64,000 nt of DNA, taken from the NCBI GenBank assembly GCA_003605055.1, contig QZKP01000020.1, forward strand, positions 158,487 to 222,486. The letters run 5' to 3'. How positions within the stretch are numbered: position 1 is the first letter of the stretch; every line of letters begins with the position of its first letter. The stretch is from Desulfarculus sp. (GTDB lineage: Bacteria > Desulfobacterota > Desulfarculia > Desulfarculales > Desulfarculaceae). Positions 18,211 through 27,208 of this stretch are shown in pieces. A program made the translations under genes and the position numbers. The notes beneath the pieces were generated by a model. That model was not told where the DNA came from. It worked only from the letters and a program-made list of their open reading frames with translations, and ran no database searches.

Positions 18211-19464
18211 CTAGCCGGCCAGGCGGTAGAGCACCTCGCCGGCCCGGTCCACGAACAGCACCCCCTGGTCCTCGCGGCCCTGAAAGTCGCCCAGGCGCAG
18301 CGCGGCCGGGTCCAGGTAGCCCAGGTTGATGCGCTGGCACTCCTGGGGCGAGATGCCCGTGGCCAGCACCACCTCTATGCGCGGCCTCTCCTGGCCGCGG
18401 CTGAAGCTGCCCAGGCCCTTGACGTGGGTGGAGTGGGCCAGCACCCCGCGGGGGATGTCGGCGAAGCGGGCCATCTCGGCCAGGAAGTAGTCGCGCACGT
18501 GGTAGCCGATGCGCTGGATGGGCTCGCCCCAGGTGCGCGAGACCCGCTTGATGTGCGGGCCGTAGATGATCAGGGTGCCGTTGTCGGCCACCACCTGCTC
18601 CAGCTTGTACATCACCTTGCCCGCGGTCCACAGCTCGTCGTACATCTCCGGCGCCCGGCCCAGCACGACCTTATAGGGCCGGGGCTTGGTGACGACGTGC
18701 ACCCGGGCCGAGAGGTCCGCGGCCGCGGACCAGGCCGGCTGCAGGGGCCCCGCGTACAGGCCGCAGAGCTGGCCCTGGGGGCTGACCACCGGGCAGCAGC
18801 CGTGCACGGGCACGGGCACCATCTCCAAGGCCCGGTTGAGCATGCGCCGCACCGGCGTGTCCTTGCGCCCGATTATCGCCGCGCAGGTGATCACCGCGCC
18901 CAGCCAGTGGGAGAAGTGCAGGAACTCGCCGGTGGAGACGCCGGGGAAGAGATACTTGGCCCCGCCGGAGAAGCCCACCACCTCGTGGGGGAACACCGGG
19001 CCCAGGATCATGATCTGGTCGTAGTTGAACACGGCCCGGTTGATGTCCACCGGCACCCGTTCGCGCAGGCGGCCCTCGGACAGGGCGAAGACCTCCTCCT
19101 CTTCCAGCCAGCCCAGGCGGCGGGAGGTGTCGGCCAGGTCCCAGCGGTGGTTGAGCAGCTCCACCCCGGCCCAGGGGCCGCGCCGGGCCCCGGCGTCCAG
19201 GCCGTAGAGGGCCTGTATCTTCTCCTGGGGCAGGGGCGGGTGGGTGCCCAGGGCCACCATGAAGTCCAGTTTGGCCGCCTGGGGGCCCACCACCTCGCGC
19301 AGGGCCTGCACCAGCAGGGGCAGGGGGCAGGTGCGGGTGCCGTCGGGCGTGAGCACCAGCACCCGCCGGCCGGCGTAGAGCTCCCTGGGGGTGCCCTGGG
19401 CCATGATCTGCCTGACCTGGGCGGCGCTCAGGGCCGCGCCCGGGCTGCCTTGACCGGCGATCAT
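18211..19464 (-). CDS. larA: LarA-family (nickel-pincer lactate racemase-like) protein
   Basis: A 417-residue LarA/DUF2088 protein. It has TPDGTRTCPLP, ALGTHPPL and GGAKYLFPGVSTGEFLHFSH; the Lys and last His of this segment are 16 residues apart, the same spacing as the pincer Lys184 and Ni-binding His200 of L. plantarum LarA. LarA homologues racemise or epimerise various 2-hydroxy acids. Next to UxaC, a sugar-acid substrate is more likely than lactate. ATG 19464 has TAGGAG upstream; a GTG at 19479 that overlaps the uxaC stop is the alternative. No larB, larC or larE is visible here. Confidence 0.85.
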   Translation of the reverse strand: MIAGQGSPGAALSAAQVRQIMAQGTPRELYAGRRVLVLTPDGTRTCPLPLLVQALREVVGPQAAKLDFMVALGTHPPLPQEKIQALYGLDAGARRGPWAGVELLNHRWDLADTSRRLGWLEEEEVFALSEGRLRERVPVDINRAVFNYDQIMILGPVFPHEVVGFSGGAKYLFPGVSTGEFLHFSHWLGAVITCAAIIGRKDTPVRRMLNRALEMVPVPVHGCCPVVSPQGQLCGLYAGPLQPAWSAAADLSARVHVVTKPRPYKVVLGRAPEMYDELWTAGKVMYKLEQVVADNGTLIIYGPHIKRVSRTWGEPIQRIGYHVRDYFLAEMARFADIPRGVLAHSTHVKGLGSFSRGQERPRIEVVLATGISPQECQRINLGYLDPAALRLGDFQGREDQGVLFVDRAGEVLYRLAG

Positions 19465-19475
19465 CTCGGCTCCTA

Positions 19476-20891
19476 TCACAAGCGGTAGGCCCGCTTGGCC
19501 AGGTTGTAGGCCAGATCCACGGCCAGCTCGGCCGCCTCGTCCTCGGCCAGGCGATGGTCGCAGACCAGCTCGGACAGGTAGGCGCAGTCCAGGCGGCGGG
19601 ACAGGTCGTGGCGGGCCGGGATGGAGGCGAAGGCCCGCGTGTCGTCGTTGAAGCCCACCGTGTTATAGAAGCCGGCCGTCTCGATCATAGAGCGCCTATG
19701 GCGCAGCATGCCCTGAGGGCTGTCAAAGAACCACCAGGCCGGCCCCAGGCGCAGGATGGGGTAGTGACCGGCCAGGGGGGCCAGCTCCCGGCTGTAGGCG
19801 CTCTCGTCCAGGGTGAAGAGGATCAGGGTCAGCCGAGGCTCGTTGCCCAGGCGGTCCAGGAGCGGCTTAAGGTCTTGCACGTAGTTGGTGGGCGTGGGGA
19901 TGTCGGCGCCCATGTCCGGCCCGAAGCGCTGGTACAAGAGCAGGTTGTGGTTGCGCCAGGAGCCGGGGTGCAGTTGCATCACCAGCCCGTCCTCCAGGCT
20001 CATCTTGGCCATCTCCATGAGCATCTGGCCCCGGAAGGCCTCGGCCTCCTCTGGGTGCAGGCCGCCGGCCAGAGCCCCATCCAGCAGGCGCTGGCAGTCC
20101 GCCGCGGCCAGGTCGCAGGTCCGGGCGCTGGGGTGGCCGTGGTCCGTGGCCGTGGCCCCCATCCGCACGAAAAACTGCCGGCGCTCGGCCAGGGCCTTTA
20201 GATACCCCGGCCAGCGGCCGGTGTCCTGGCCGGTGAGCCGGCCCAGGCGGGCCAGGTTTTCTGGGAACCCCGGCGCCTCGGGGTCCACCACCGGGTCCGG
20301 CCGGAAGGTGGGCAGCACCCGGCCCGGCCAGTCGCCGGCCGCGATGCGGCGGTGGGCCTCCAGGTCCGACAGGGGCGGGTCGGTGGTGGCGAGCACCTCG
20401 ATGTTGAAGCGCCGGAACAGCTCCCGCACCCGGAACTCGGGCCGGGCCAGGCAGTCGCTGATCTGGTCGTAGATGGCCTCGGCCGTGTCCGGGGCCAGGC
20501 GCTGGCGCACGCCGAAGAGGTGGTAGAGCGCGTAGTCCAGCCACAGGCGCGAGGGCGTGCCCCGGAACAGGTGGTAGTGCTCGGCGAACAGCCGCCAGAT
20601 GCGCCGGGGGTCCTCTTCCGCCGGGCCGTGGTCGCGGCGGGGCACGCCCAGGCGCTCCAGGGCCACCCCCTGGCTGTAGAGCATGCGCAGCAGGTAGTGG
20701 TCCGGGATGATCAGCAGCCGGCTGGGGTCGGCGAAGGCGATGTTGTCCGCGTACCAGGCCGGGTCGCTGTGGCCGTGCGGGCTGATGATGGGCAGGTCCT
20801 TGACTTGGGCGTAGAGCGCCCGGGCCACGGCCCGTCGGCCGGGCTCGCTGGGCAGCAGACGGTCCTCGTGCATCTCCAGGGGCTGAGCCAT
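19476..20891 (-). CDS. uxaC: Glucuronate (uronate) isomerase
   Basis: A 471-residue enzyme of the UxaC family, which converts D-glucuronate to D-fructuronate and D-galacturonate to D-tagaturonate in the cytoplasm. Family signatures include the N-terminal DLPIISPHGHSDPAWY with its metal-binding HxH, DHYLLRMLYSQG, and FNDDTRAFASIPARHD near the end. GAGGG precedes the ATG. It is first in a two-gene unit with the larA-like gene and diverges from an RpiR-type regulator and a long sugar-acid operon, so it probably feeds the same pathway. Confidence 0.95.
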   Translation of the reverse strand: MAQPLEMHEDRLLPSEPGRRAVARALYAQVKDLPIISPHGHSDPAWYADNIAFADPSRLLIIPDHYLLRMLYSQGVALERLGVPRRDHGPAEEDPRRIWRLFAEHYHLFRGTPSRLWLDYALYHLFGVRQRLAPDTAEAIYDQISDCLARPEFRVRELFRRFNIEVLATTDPPLSDLEAHRRIAAGDWPGRVLPTFRPDPVVDPEAPGFPENLARLGRLTGQDTGRWPGYLKALAERRQFFVRMGATATDHGHPSARTCDLAAADCQRLLDGALAGGLHPEEAEAFRGQMLMEMAKMSLEDGLVMQLHPGSWRNHNLLLYQRFGPDMGADIPTPTNYVQDLKPLLDRLGNEPRLTLILFTLDESAYSRELAPLAGHYPILRLGPAWWFFDSPQGMLRHRRSMIETAGFYNTVGFNDDTRAFASIPARHDLSRRLDCAYLSELVCDHRLAEDEAAELAVDLAYNLAKRAYRL

Positions 20892-21024
20892 GTGTCCCTC
20901 GCTTGTGAATGGGGCCCCGGCGGGCCGGGCCTATATCATTATGTATTTAAAAGATAAAAATTATTTTAACCCACCAAGGGCCGCCCCGTATTTGGTAAAA
21001 ATATTTCCTAAAATATCTTTTTCC

Positions 21025-21052
21025 TTGACTTGGGGCATCATGTTTGGAAAAT
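21025..21052 (+). promoter_or_regulatory. Possible sigma-70 promoter of the RpiR operon
   Basis: TTGACT, then GAAAAT after 16 bases, lies in the AT-rich divergent region 20930-21108. Nearby repeats of TAAAAATATTTCC / TAAAATATCTTTTTCC could be operator elements for the RpiR protein. Pattern only. Confidence 0.35.
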
Positions 21053-21108
21053 TACAACATATAGCTCGCAGCCCCGCAATAGCCAATTTATTGAAAAAAG
21101 GTTTCCGG

Positions 21109-21948
21109 ATGCCCGACACCCTGACTACCATCAGGAATGCGCTGGATTCCCTGCGCAACTCCGAGAAAAAGGTGGCCAAATGCGTGCTGGCCGACCCCAG
21201 CGCGGCTATCAACTACTCCATCACCGAGCTGGCCGAGAAGGCCGGCACCAGCGAGGCCACGGTGGTGCGCTTCTGCCGCAGCCTGGGCCTGGCCGGCTAT
21301 CTGGAGCTGCGCCTGAACCTGGCCCGGGAGATGCCCAGCGCCCAGCCCATCTTCGAAAACGTCTCGGCCGCGGACTCGGTGGCCGAGATCACCGGCAAGA
21401 TACTGAGCGCCCACAAGGAGGCCCTGAGCAACGCCCTGCACAAGCTGAACCTGGACGACCTGGAACAGGCGGTCAAGCTCCTGGCCGCGGCCCGGAGCAT
21501 AGATTTTTACGGGGTGGGGGGGTCGGCCATCGTGGCCAAGGACGCCCATCACAAGTTCTTCCGCCTGGGCATTCCCTGCGCGGCCTACGACGACCCACAC
21601 ATGCAGGTCATGTCCGCGGCCCAGCTCTCGGCCGGCTGCGTGGTGGTGGCCATATCCCACACCGGCTCCACCAAGGACATCATCGAGAGCGCGCGCATCG
21701 CCCGGGGCGCCGGAGCCAAGATCATCGGCGTGGTGGGCAAAAACAACTCCCCGCTGGCCAGGGTCTGCGACCTGGTGCTGTCGGTGCACTCCCAGGAGGC
21801 GGCCCTGCTCCTGGCGCCCATGACCTCGCGCCTGGTGCAGTTGGCCATCATCGACGTGCTGTTCGTGGCCGTGGCCATGCAGGACTTCGAGGGCATCAAG
21901 GACCGCCTGGACCGGGTGAAGCGCTCCCTGGTGGAGAAGCGCTACTAG
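21109..21948 (+). CDS. RpiR-family transcriptional regulator (HTH + SIS domain)
   Basis: A 279-residue regulator. The N-terminal helix-turn-helix (LRNSEKKVAKCVL through TSEATVVRFCRSLGLAGY) and a C-terminal SIS sugar-phosphate-binding domain (IDFYGVGGSAIVAKDAHHKF, AISHTGSTKDIIESARIA) give the standard RpiR layout. ATG 21109 yields the usual family start; upstream in-frame ATGs would add non-conserved residues. It probably senses a phosphorylated or keto sugar acid and controls both the divergent uxaC-larA pair and the operon it leads. Confidence 0.9.
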   Translation: MPDTLTTIRNALDSLRNSEKKVAKCVLADPSAAINYSITELAEKAGTSEATVVRFCRSLGLAGYLELRLNLAREMPSAQPIFENVSAADSVAEITGKILSAHKEALSNALHKLNLDDLEQAVKLLAAARSIDFYGVGGSAIVAKDAHHKFFRLGIPCAAYDDPHMQVMSAAQLSAGCVVVAISHTGSTKDIIESARIARGAGAKIIGVVGKNNSPLARVCDLVLSVHSQEAALLLAPMTSRLVQLAIIDVLFVAVAMQDFEGIKDRLDRVKRSLVEKRY

Positions 21949-21991
21949 GCCCGAGGCCGGCCCTGCCAGCGGGGAAAAGGGGGAGGGGGGA

Positions 21992-22486
21992 TTGCAAAAG
22001 GGCGAGCTGAGCCTGGCGGCCATCTTCTTCGGGGTGGGGCTGGTGATCAGCCTGCTTTCGCTGACCATGTCCCTGGGCACCCTGCGCATGGCCGGCTCGG
22101 GGTTCTTCCCCTTCTGGCTGGGCGTGGTGCTGATGCTGCTCTCGGCCCTGCTCTTGGCTCAGGTGTGGCTGCGGGGCCGGGCCGCCCGCCAGGCCGCCCG
22201 GACGCAGCCGCCCCTGGCCCCGGAAAAGCCGGCCGCGCCCGCGGAGCCCCTGGCTTCGGGCCAGATGCTCTGGTTTCTGGGCGTGCTGGTGGCCTCGGCC
22301 CTGCTGCTGAATATCTTGGGCTACTTCCTGACCACCTTCCTGGTGATGCTCAGCCTGCTCTACGTGCTGGGCTCCCGGCGCTGGATATTGAACCTCGGCC
22401 TGTCCCTGGCCACGGCGGCGGTCACCTACCTGATGTTCATCACCTGGCTGAAGATCCCCCTGCCGGCCGGCTTTTTGGTGAGGTGA
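21992..22486 (+). CDS. tctB: Tripartite tricarboxylate transporter small membrane subunit, TctB type
   Basis: A 164-residue membrane protein with four predicted hydrophobic segments and the family's N-terminal FFGVGLVISLLSLTMSLGTLRMAGSGFFPFWLG. The start is TTG 21992 with GGGGGAGGGG just upstream. A proline/alanine-rich loop (about residues 65-90) separates the membrane pairs. It pairs with the large TctA subunit that begins eight bases downstream. Confidence 0.88.
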   Translation: MQKGELSLAAIFFGVGLVISLLSLTMSLGTLRMAGSGFFPFWLGVVLMLLSALLLAQVWLRGRAARQAARTQPPLAPEKPAAPAEPLASGQMLWFLGVLVASALLLNILGYFLTTFLVMLSLLYVLGSRRWILNLGLSLATAAVTYLMFITWLKIPLPAGFLVR

Positions 22487-22494
22487 GCTGAGAG

Positions 22495-24006
22495 ATGCTC
22501 GAGTCCCTGCAAGCCCTGGCCGTCGGCTTCTCCGTAGCCACCACCCTGCACAACCTGTTCTACTGCCTGATGGGCGCGGTGGTGGGCACCCTGGTGGGGG
22601 TGCTGCCCGGCGTGGGGCCCATCGCCGGCATCGCTCTGCTCATCCCGGCCACCTACGGCCTGGAGCCCACCTCGGCCATCATCATGCTGGCCGGCATCTA
22701 CTACGGCGCCATGTACGGCGGCTCCACCACCTCCATTCTGCTCAACGTGCCCGGCGAGACCGCCTCGGTGATCACCTGCCTGGACGGCTACCAGATGGCC
22801 CAGCGCGGCCGGGCCGGCGCGGCCCTGGCCATCTGCGCCATCGGCTCCTTCGTGGCCGGCACCCTGGGCATCGTGGGGCTGTCGCTCTTGGCCCCGCCCC
22901 TGGCCCAGGCCGCCCTGGCCTTCGGCCCGCCGGAGTACTTCTCCCTGATGGCCTTCGGCTTCATCGCCCTGAGCAACGTCACCGGCACCAGCCTGCTCAA
23001 GTCCCTGATGATGGCCGTGGCCGGCCTGGCCATCGGCACCATCGGCCTGGACCCGGTGACCGGCGAGGCCCGCTTCGCCTACGGTTCTGACTACCTGCTG
23101 GGCGGCATCGAGTTCGTGGCCGTGGCCATCGGCCTGTTCGGCATCGGCGAGGTGCTCTCCAACGTGAACCGGCCGGCGGCCGCCCTGGAGCAGGCCGTGA
23201 AGATTCCCCGCCTGCGCGAGCTCTACCCCAGCGGTCAGGACCTGAAGCGGTCGGCCTGGCCCATCCTGCGCGGCTCGGGGGTGGGCTTCGGCGTGGGCCT
23301 GGTGCCCGGCCCGGCGCCGGTGATCGCCACCTACTCCTCCTACATGATCGAGCGCAAGATATCCAAGCACCCGGAGCGGTTCGGCCAGGGGGCCATTGAG
23401 GGGGTGGCCGGGCCGGAGTCGGCCAACAACGCCGCCTGCCAGTCGGCCTTCATACCCCTGTTCGTGCTGGGCATCCCCTTCGCTCCGCCCACGGCCATCC
23501 TGTTGGGCGCCTTCCTGATCCACGGCGTCACCCCCGGCCCCCTGCTCATCAGCGAGCACCCCAACCTGTTCTGGGGCGTCATCGCCAGCATGTACATCGG
23601 CAACTTCGTGCTGCTGGTGCTCAACCTGCCCTTCGTGCCCCTGTTCGCCAACATCCTGCGCATACCCAAGAAGGTCCTGCTGCCGCTGGTGATCGTCTTC
23701 TGCCTCACGGGCATGTACACGGTGAACAACTCGGTGTTCGACATCTGGATGATGATCCTCTTCGGCGTGGTCGGGTTCCTGCTGCGCCGCTGGGCCTATG
23801 AGGGCGCGCCGCTGTTGTTGGCCCTGGTGCTGGGGCCCAAGCTGGAGGTGGCCTTCCGCCAGTCGCTGATGATCTCCCACGGGGACTTCGGCGTGTTCGT
23901 GAACCGGCCGGTCTCTCTGGTCTTCCTGCTGGCCGCCGTGGCGTTTTTGCTGCTGCCCATCTGCAAGACCTGTTACCGGCAGATCCGGCGGGCCGCGGCG
24001 GGATAA
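22495..24006 (+). CDS. tctA: Tripartite tricarboxylate transporter large permease, TctA type
   Basis: A 503-residue polytopic permease. The diagnostic GVLPGVGPIAGIALLIP and AGIYYGAMYGGSTTSILLNVPGE segments, and the later GPESANNAACQSAFIPLFVLGIP, are all clear. With TctB and the TctC-type binding protein it forms a secondary tripartite uptake system driven by an ion gradient. Genomic context points to a sugar acid as substrate, not citrate. Confidence 0.95.
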   Translation: MLESLQALAVGFSVATTLHNLFYCLMGAVVGTLVGVLPGVGPIAGIALLIPATYGLEPTSAIIMLAGIYYGAMYGGSTTSILLNVPGETASVITCLDGYQMAQRGRAGAALAICAIGSFVAGTLGIVGLSLLAPPLAQAALAFGPPEYFSLMAFGFIALSNVTGTSLLKSLMMAVAGLAIGTIGLDPVTGEARFAYGSDYLLGGIEFVAVAIGLFGIGEVLSNVNRPAAALEQAVKIPRLRELYPSGQDLKRSAWPILRGSGVGFGVGLVPGPAPVIATYSSYMIERKISKHPERFGQGAIEGVAGPESANNAACQSAFIPLFVLGIPFAPPTAILLGAFLIHGVTPGPLLISEHPNLFWGVIASMYIGNFVLLVLNLPFVPLFANILRIPKKVLLPLVIVFCLTGMYTVNNSVFDIWMMILFGVVGFLLRRWAYEGAPLLLALVLGPKLEVAFRQSLMISHGDFGVFVNRPVSLVFLLAAVAFLLLPICKTCYRQIRRAAAG

Positions 24007-24061
24007 ACAAGGAGCCTGTGCGCGATAGACGTTTGTAGGCCTTAGCAAAGGAGGTGTTCAA

Positions 24062-25012
24062 ATGCTGAGGAAAATGGCGTTTATCTGTATGGCCCTGGCC
24101 CTGTTGGCCTGCCCTCTGGCCATGGCCGCGGATTTCCCGGCCAAGGAGGTGCAGATCATCGTGCCCTGGTCGGCCGGGGGGGCCACGGACCTGATCTTCC
24201 GGGCCCTGGCCAACACCACCGAGAAATACCTGAAAAAGCCGGTGGTGGTGGTTAACCGTCCCGGCGGCGGCGGCGCGGTGGGCTACACCGAGGGGTCCAA
24301 GGCCAAGCCCGACGGCTACACCCTGACCGCGGCGGTGACCCCCCTGACCATCCTGCCGCACAACGTCAAGACCGCCTTCACCTACCGGAGCTTCGTGCCC
24401 ATCATCAACGTGGTCAGCGACCCCTCCATGTTCCTGGTCCAGGCCAAGGCCCCCTGGAAGGACCTCAAGGAGTTCCTGACCTACGCCAAGCAGAACCCGG
24501 GCATGATCACGGTGGGCAACTCCGGCGCCGGCGGCGGCGTGCACCTGGTGGCCCTGGCCTTTCAGAACGCGGCCGGCGTGAAGCTGAACCACATCCCCTT
24601 CGCCGGCGGCGGCCCCTCGGTGACGGCGCTGTTGGGCGGGCACATCAACGCGGTGGTGGTCTCGCCGCCCGAGGGCATAGCGCACATCAAGGCCGGCAAG
24701 CTGCGCATCATCGCCCTGTTCGCCGACAAGAGGCTGTCCATGTTCCCCAACGTGCCCACCGTGAGCGAGCAGGGCGTGCCCTTCGTCATGGGCATGTGGC
24801 GCGGGCTGGTGGCCCCCAAGGGCACCCCGCCGGCGGTGATAAAAAAACTGCACGACGCCTTCCAGAAAGGCATGAACGACCCGGCCTTCAAGAAGAACGC
24901 CCGTGACATGAGCATCAACCTGAACTACCTAGGCGGCGCGGACTTCGGCAAGCTCATCGCCGACTCGGACGCCAAGTTCGGCGCCTTGATCAAGCAGATG
25001 AAAAAGAAGTGA
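24062..25012 (+). CDS. tctC: TctC/Bug-family solute-binding protein
   Basis: A 316-residue periplasmic binding protein. A Sec signal (cleavage after AMAA near residue 22) is followed by FPAKEVQIIVPWSAGGATDLIFR, VVNRPGGGGAVGY and KPDGYTL, the recurring motifs of Bug/TctC proteins. AAAGGAGG lies well spaced before the ATG. It delivers substrate to the TctAB permease encoded directly upstream. Confidence 0.94.
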   Translation: MLRKMAFICMALALLACPLAMAADFPAKEVQIIVPWSAGGATDLIFRALANTTEKYLKKPVVVVNRPGGGGAVGYTEGSKAKPDGYTLTAAVTPLTILPHNVKTAFTYRSFVPIINVVSDPSMFLVQAKAPWKDLKEFLTYAKQNPGMITVGNSGAGGGVHLVALAFQNAAGVKLNHIPFAGGGPSVTALLGGHINAVVVSPPEGIAHIKAGKLRIIALFADKRLSMFPNVPTVSEQGVPFVMGMWRGLVAPKGTPPAVIKKLHDAFQKGMNDPAFKKNARDMSINLNYLGGADFGKLIADSDAKFGALIKQMKKK

Positions 25013-25043
25013 TCTTTGGGGAAACGGGGAGGGAGAGAGAGCC

Positions 25044-26054
25044 ATGAAAACCCTTAAGATCGGATTATTGGCGGTGGGTCTGTGCCTGCTGGCCCTGCTC
25101 TGGGGCTGCGAGGCGGGCAAGGCCCCCATGGGCGCGTCCTCGGCCGCGGGCGGAGCGCAGAAGACGATCCGCCTGGCCAGCCCCTTCAAGGCCGGCCACA
25201 TCCTGGTGGACGCCAGCCAGAAGTTCAAGGAGCTGCTGGCCAAGACCAGCGGCGGCCGCCTGCAGGTGCAGGTGCAGCCCGGCGTGGGCTCCGAGGAGGC
25301 CATCAACGACTGGACCAGCCAGGGCAAGGTGGAGATGCAGGCCACCGGCGGCCGCCCCCTGGAGGTGGCCGCGCCGCAGTACTTCTTCTTCAACGCGCCC
25401 TACGTGATGAAGGACTTCGAGCACTTCATGCGCGTGTGGAACGGGCCCTTGGGCGACAAGGCCCGGGCCCAGGTGGAGGCCAAGGGCAACCAGAAGTACC
25501 TGGGCATCGTCTATCGCGGCCTGCGCCAGACCACGGCCAACAAGCCCATCTACACCCCCAGCGACGTGTACAAGCTCAAGCTGCGCCTGCCCACGGTCAA
25601 GACCTGGATCGCGGTGTGGAAGGAGATCGGCGCCTCGCCGGTGCCGGTGCCGCTGCCCGGGCTGTTCAAGGCCCTCAAGAGCGGCCAGGCCGAGGCCTCC
25701 GAGGGCGATCTGACCCAGATATCCTCCTTCAAGCTGTTCAAGGTGCAGGGCTATCTGATCATCACCAACCACCTGGTGCAGACCGGCGGCATCCTGATCA
25801 ACAAGGCCTTCTTCGACGGCCTGTCGCCCGAGGACCAGGCCCTGATCGTGGCCGCGGCCAAGCAGGCCACCGAGTGGGCCAACGACAAGATCAAGAAGGG
25901 CGAGAGCGGTCTCTTGGTGAGCCTGCAGCGCAACGGCATGAAGGTGGTGATACCCGACGCCGATTCCCTGCGCGTCAAGGCCAGGCCGGCGGTGGAGAAG
26001 CTGTTCAAGACCGAGTGGCCGGTGACTACCTGGAGCGAGGTGTTGGCCCAGTAG
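25044..26054 (+). CDS. TRAP-type (DctP-like) solute-binding lipoprotein, orphan
   Basis: A 336-residue binding protein of the DctP/TRAP family. A lipobox (LLALLWGC, Cys22) predicts a lipoprotein, which is unusual for TRAP receptors. Typical features are IRLASPFKAGHILVDASQKFKELL, TSGGRLQVQVQPGVGS and FFFNAPYVMKDFEHFMRVW. No DctQ or DctM membrane genes accompany it; the only transporter in this operon is of the TctAB type. It may serve a TRAP permease elsewhere or have a sensory or scavenging role. Confidence 0.85.
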   Translation: MKTLKIGLLAVGLCLLALLWGCEAGKAPMGASSAAGGAQKTIRLASPFKAGHILVDASQKFKELLAKTSGGRLQVQVQPGVGSEEAINDWTSQGKVEMQATGGRPLEVAAPQYFFFNAPYVMKDFEHFMRVWNGPLGDKARAQVEAKGNQKYLGIVYRGLRQTTANKPIYTPSDVYKLKLRLPTVKTWIAVWKEIGASPVPVPLPGLFKALKSGQAEASEGDLTQISSFKLFKVQGYLIITNHLVQTGGILINKAFFDGLSPEDQALIVAAAKQATEWANDKIKKGESGLLVSLQRNGMKVVIPDADSLRVKARPAVEKLFKTEWPVTTWSEVLAQ

Positions 26055-26066
26055 GCGGACAACGCG

Positions 26067-27173
26067 ATGAGCATCACGGCGGAGATACGACAAAAAGAGG
26101 CCAGGGTCAGGCGCTTGCTGGAGGAAAAGGGTCTGGAGGCCCTGCTCCTGAAGCGCCAGGCCAACTTTTCCTGGCTGACCGGCGGTGGCCTCAACCTGGT
26201 GGGCATCACCACTGAGGTGGGGGCCACCGCCCTGCTGATCACCAACCAGGCCAAGTTCCTGGTGAGCAACAACATCGAGGCCCCGCGCATGGTGCAGGAA
26301 GAGAGGCTCCTCCAGCAGGGCTTCCAGGTGTTGGAATACCCCTGGTACGAGGAACGGGAGGCGGCCATCGTCCAGGAGCGGGTGGGCGCCGGCCGCCTGG
26401 GGGCGGATGTGGCCTTCCCCGGCGCACTGGTGCTGGCCGAGGACATCGCCCGCCTGCGCTACTGTCTCACCCCGGCGGAGGTGGAGCGCTACCAGTGGCT
26501 GGGGGAGCGGGTCTCGCGGGTGCTGGAGGAGACCGTGCTGGCCACCCGCCCGGGGGACAAGGAGTCGGAGGTGGTGGGCCGCCTGGCCCAGGGCCTGTGG
26601 GCCGACCGCATAGACGCGGTGACGCTCATGGCCGCCGCCGATGAGCGGGTGGCCGCCTTCCGCCACCCCATCCCCACGGAAAAGCCCGTGGAGCGTTACC
26701 TGATGGTCTCGGTGAACGCGCGCAAGTGGGGGCTGATCGTATCGCTCACCCGCTTCCTGCACTTCGGGCCCCTGCCCGCGGAGCTGCGCCGGCGCTACCT
26801 GGCCAACGTGCGCATAGACTGCGCCTTCATGGCCGCCACCCGGCCGGGCGTGCCGGCGCGGGAGGTGCTCAAAAAGGGCGTAGAGGCCTACGTGGAGCAG
26901 GGATACGCCGAGGAGTGGAAGCGGCACCACCAGGGCGGGGCCATCGGCTACACCGGCCGGGACTACCGCGCCAACTTCCGGACCCCGGACCTGGTGGCCG
27001 AGAACCAGGCCTTCACCTGGAACCCCTCGCTCAGCGGCACCAAGTCCGAGGACACCATCCTGGCCACAAACAGCGGCCCCCAGATGATAACTCGGCCTAT
27101 AATTTATCCCACCCTCACCCTGGAGACGGCGGGCCTGAGCTTCACCCGCCCCGACGTTTTGGAGAAGTACTGA
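26067..27173 (+). CDS. M24-family (creatinase/Xaa-Pro peptidase-like) protein lacking metal ligands
   Basis: A 368-residue protein with the creatinase N-domain (LLEEKGLEALLLKRQANFSWLTGG) and a pita-bread C-domain. Three of five metal ligands of M24 peptidases appear replaced: the two Asp positions read MVSVNARKWGLIVSLTR (Ser/Ser) and the EP motif reads WNPS, while the His in KRHHQGG and the Glu in KSEDT remain. It is thus probably metal-independent, like creatinase and ectoine hydrolase, and hydrolyses a small C-N bond rather than a peptide. The gene lies 12 bases after the TRAP-type lipoprotein gene. Confidence 0.82.
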   Translation: MSITAEIRQKEARVRRLLEEKGLEALLLKRQANFSWLTGGGLNLVGITTEVGATALLITNQAKFLVSNNIEAPRMVQEERLLQQGFQVLEYPWYEEREAAIVQERVGAGRLGADVAFPGALVLAEDIARLRYCLTPAEVERYQWLGERVSRVLEETVLATRPGDKESEVVGRLAQGLWADRIDAVTLMAAADERVAAFRHPIPTEKPVERYLMVSVNARKWGLIVSLTRFLHFGPLPAELRRRYLANVRIDCAFMAATRPGVPAREVLKKGVEAYVEQGYAEEWKRHHQGGAIGYTGRDYRANFRTPDLVAENQAFTWNPSLSGTKSEDTILATNSGPQMITRPIIYPTLTLETAGLSFTRPDVLEKY

Positions 27174-27208
27174 CGGTCCGGCCCGGACGGCCAAGGACGA
27201 GCGAAGAC

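Noticed and set aside
20930..21010. AT-rich island as a horizontally acquired segment or origin
   Set aside because: It is only about 100 bases between divergent genes and is adequately explained as a shared promoter region.
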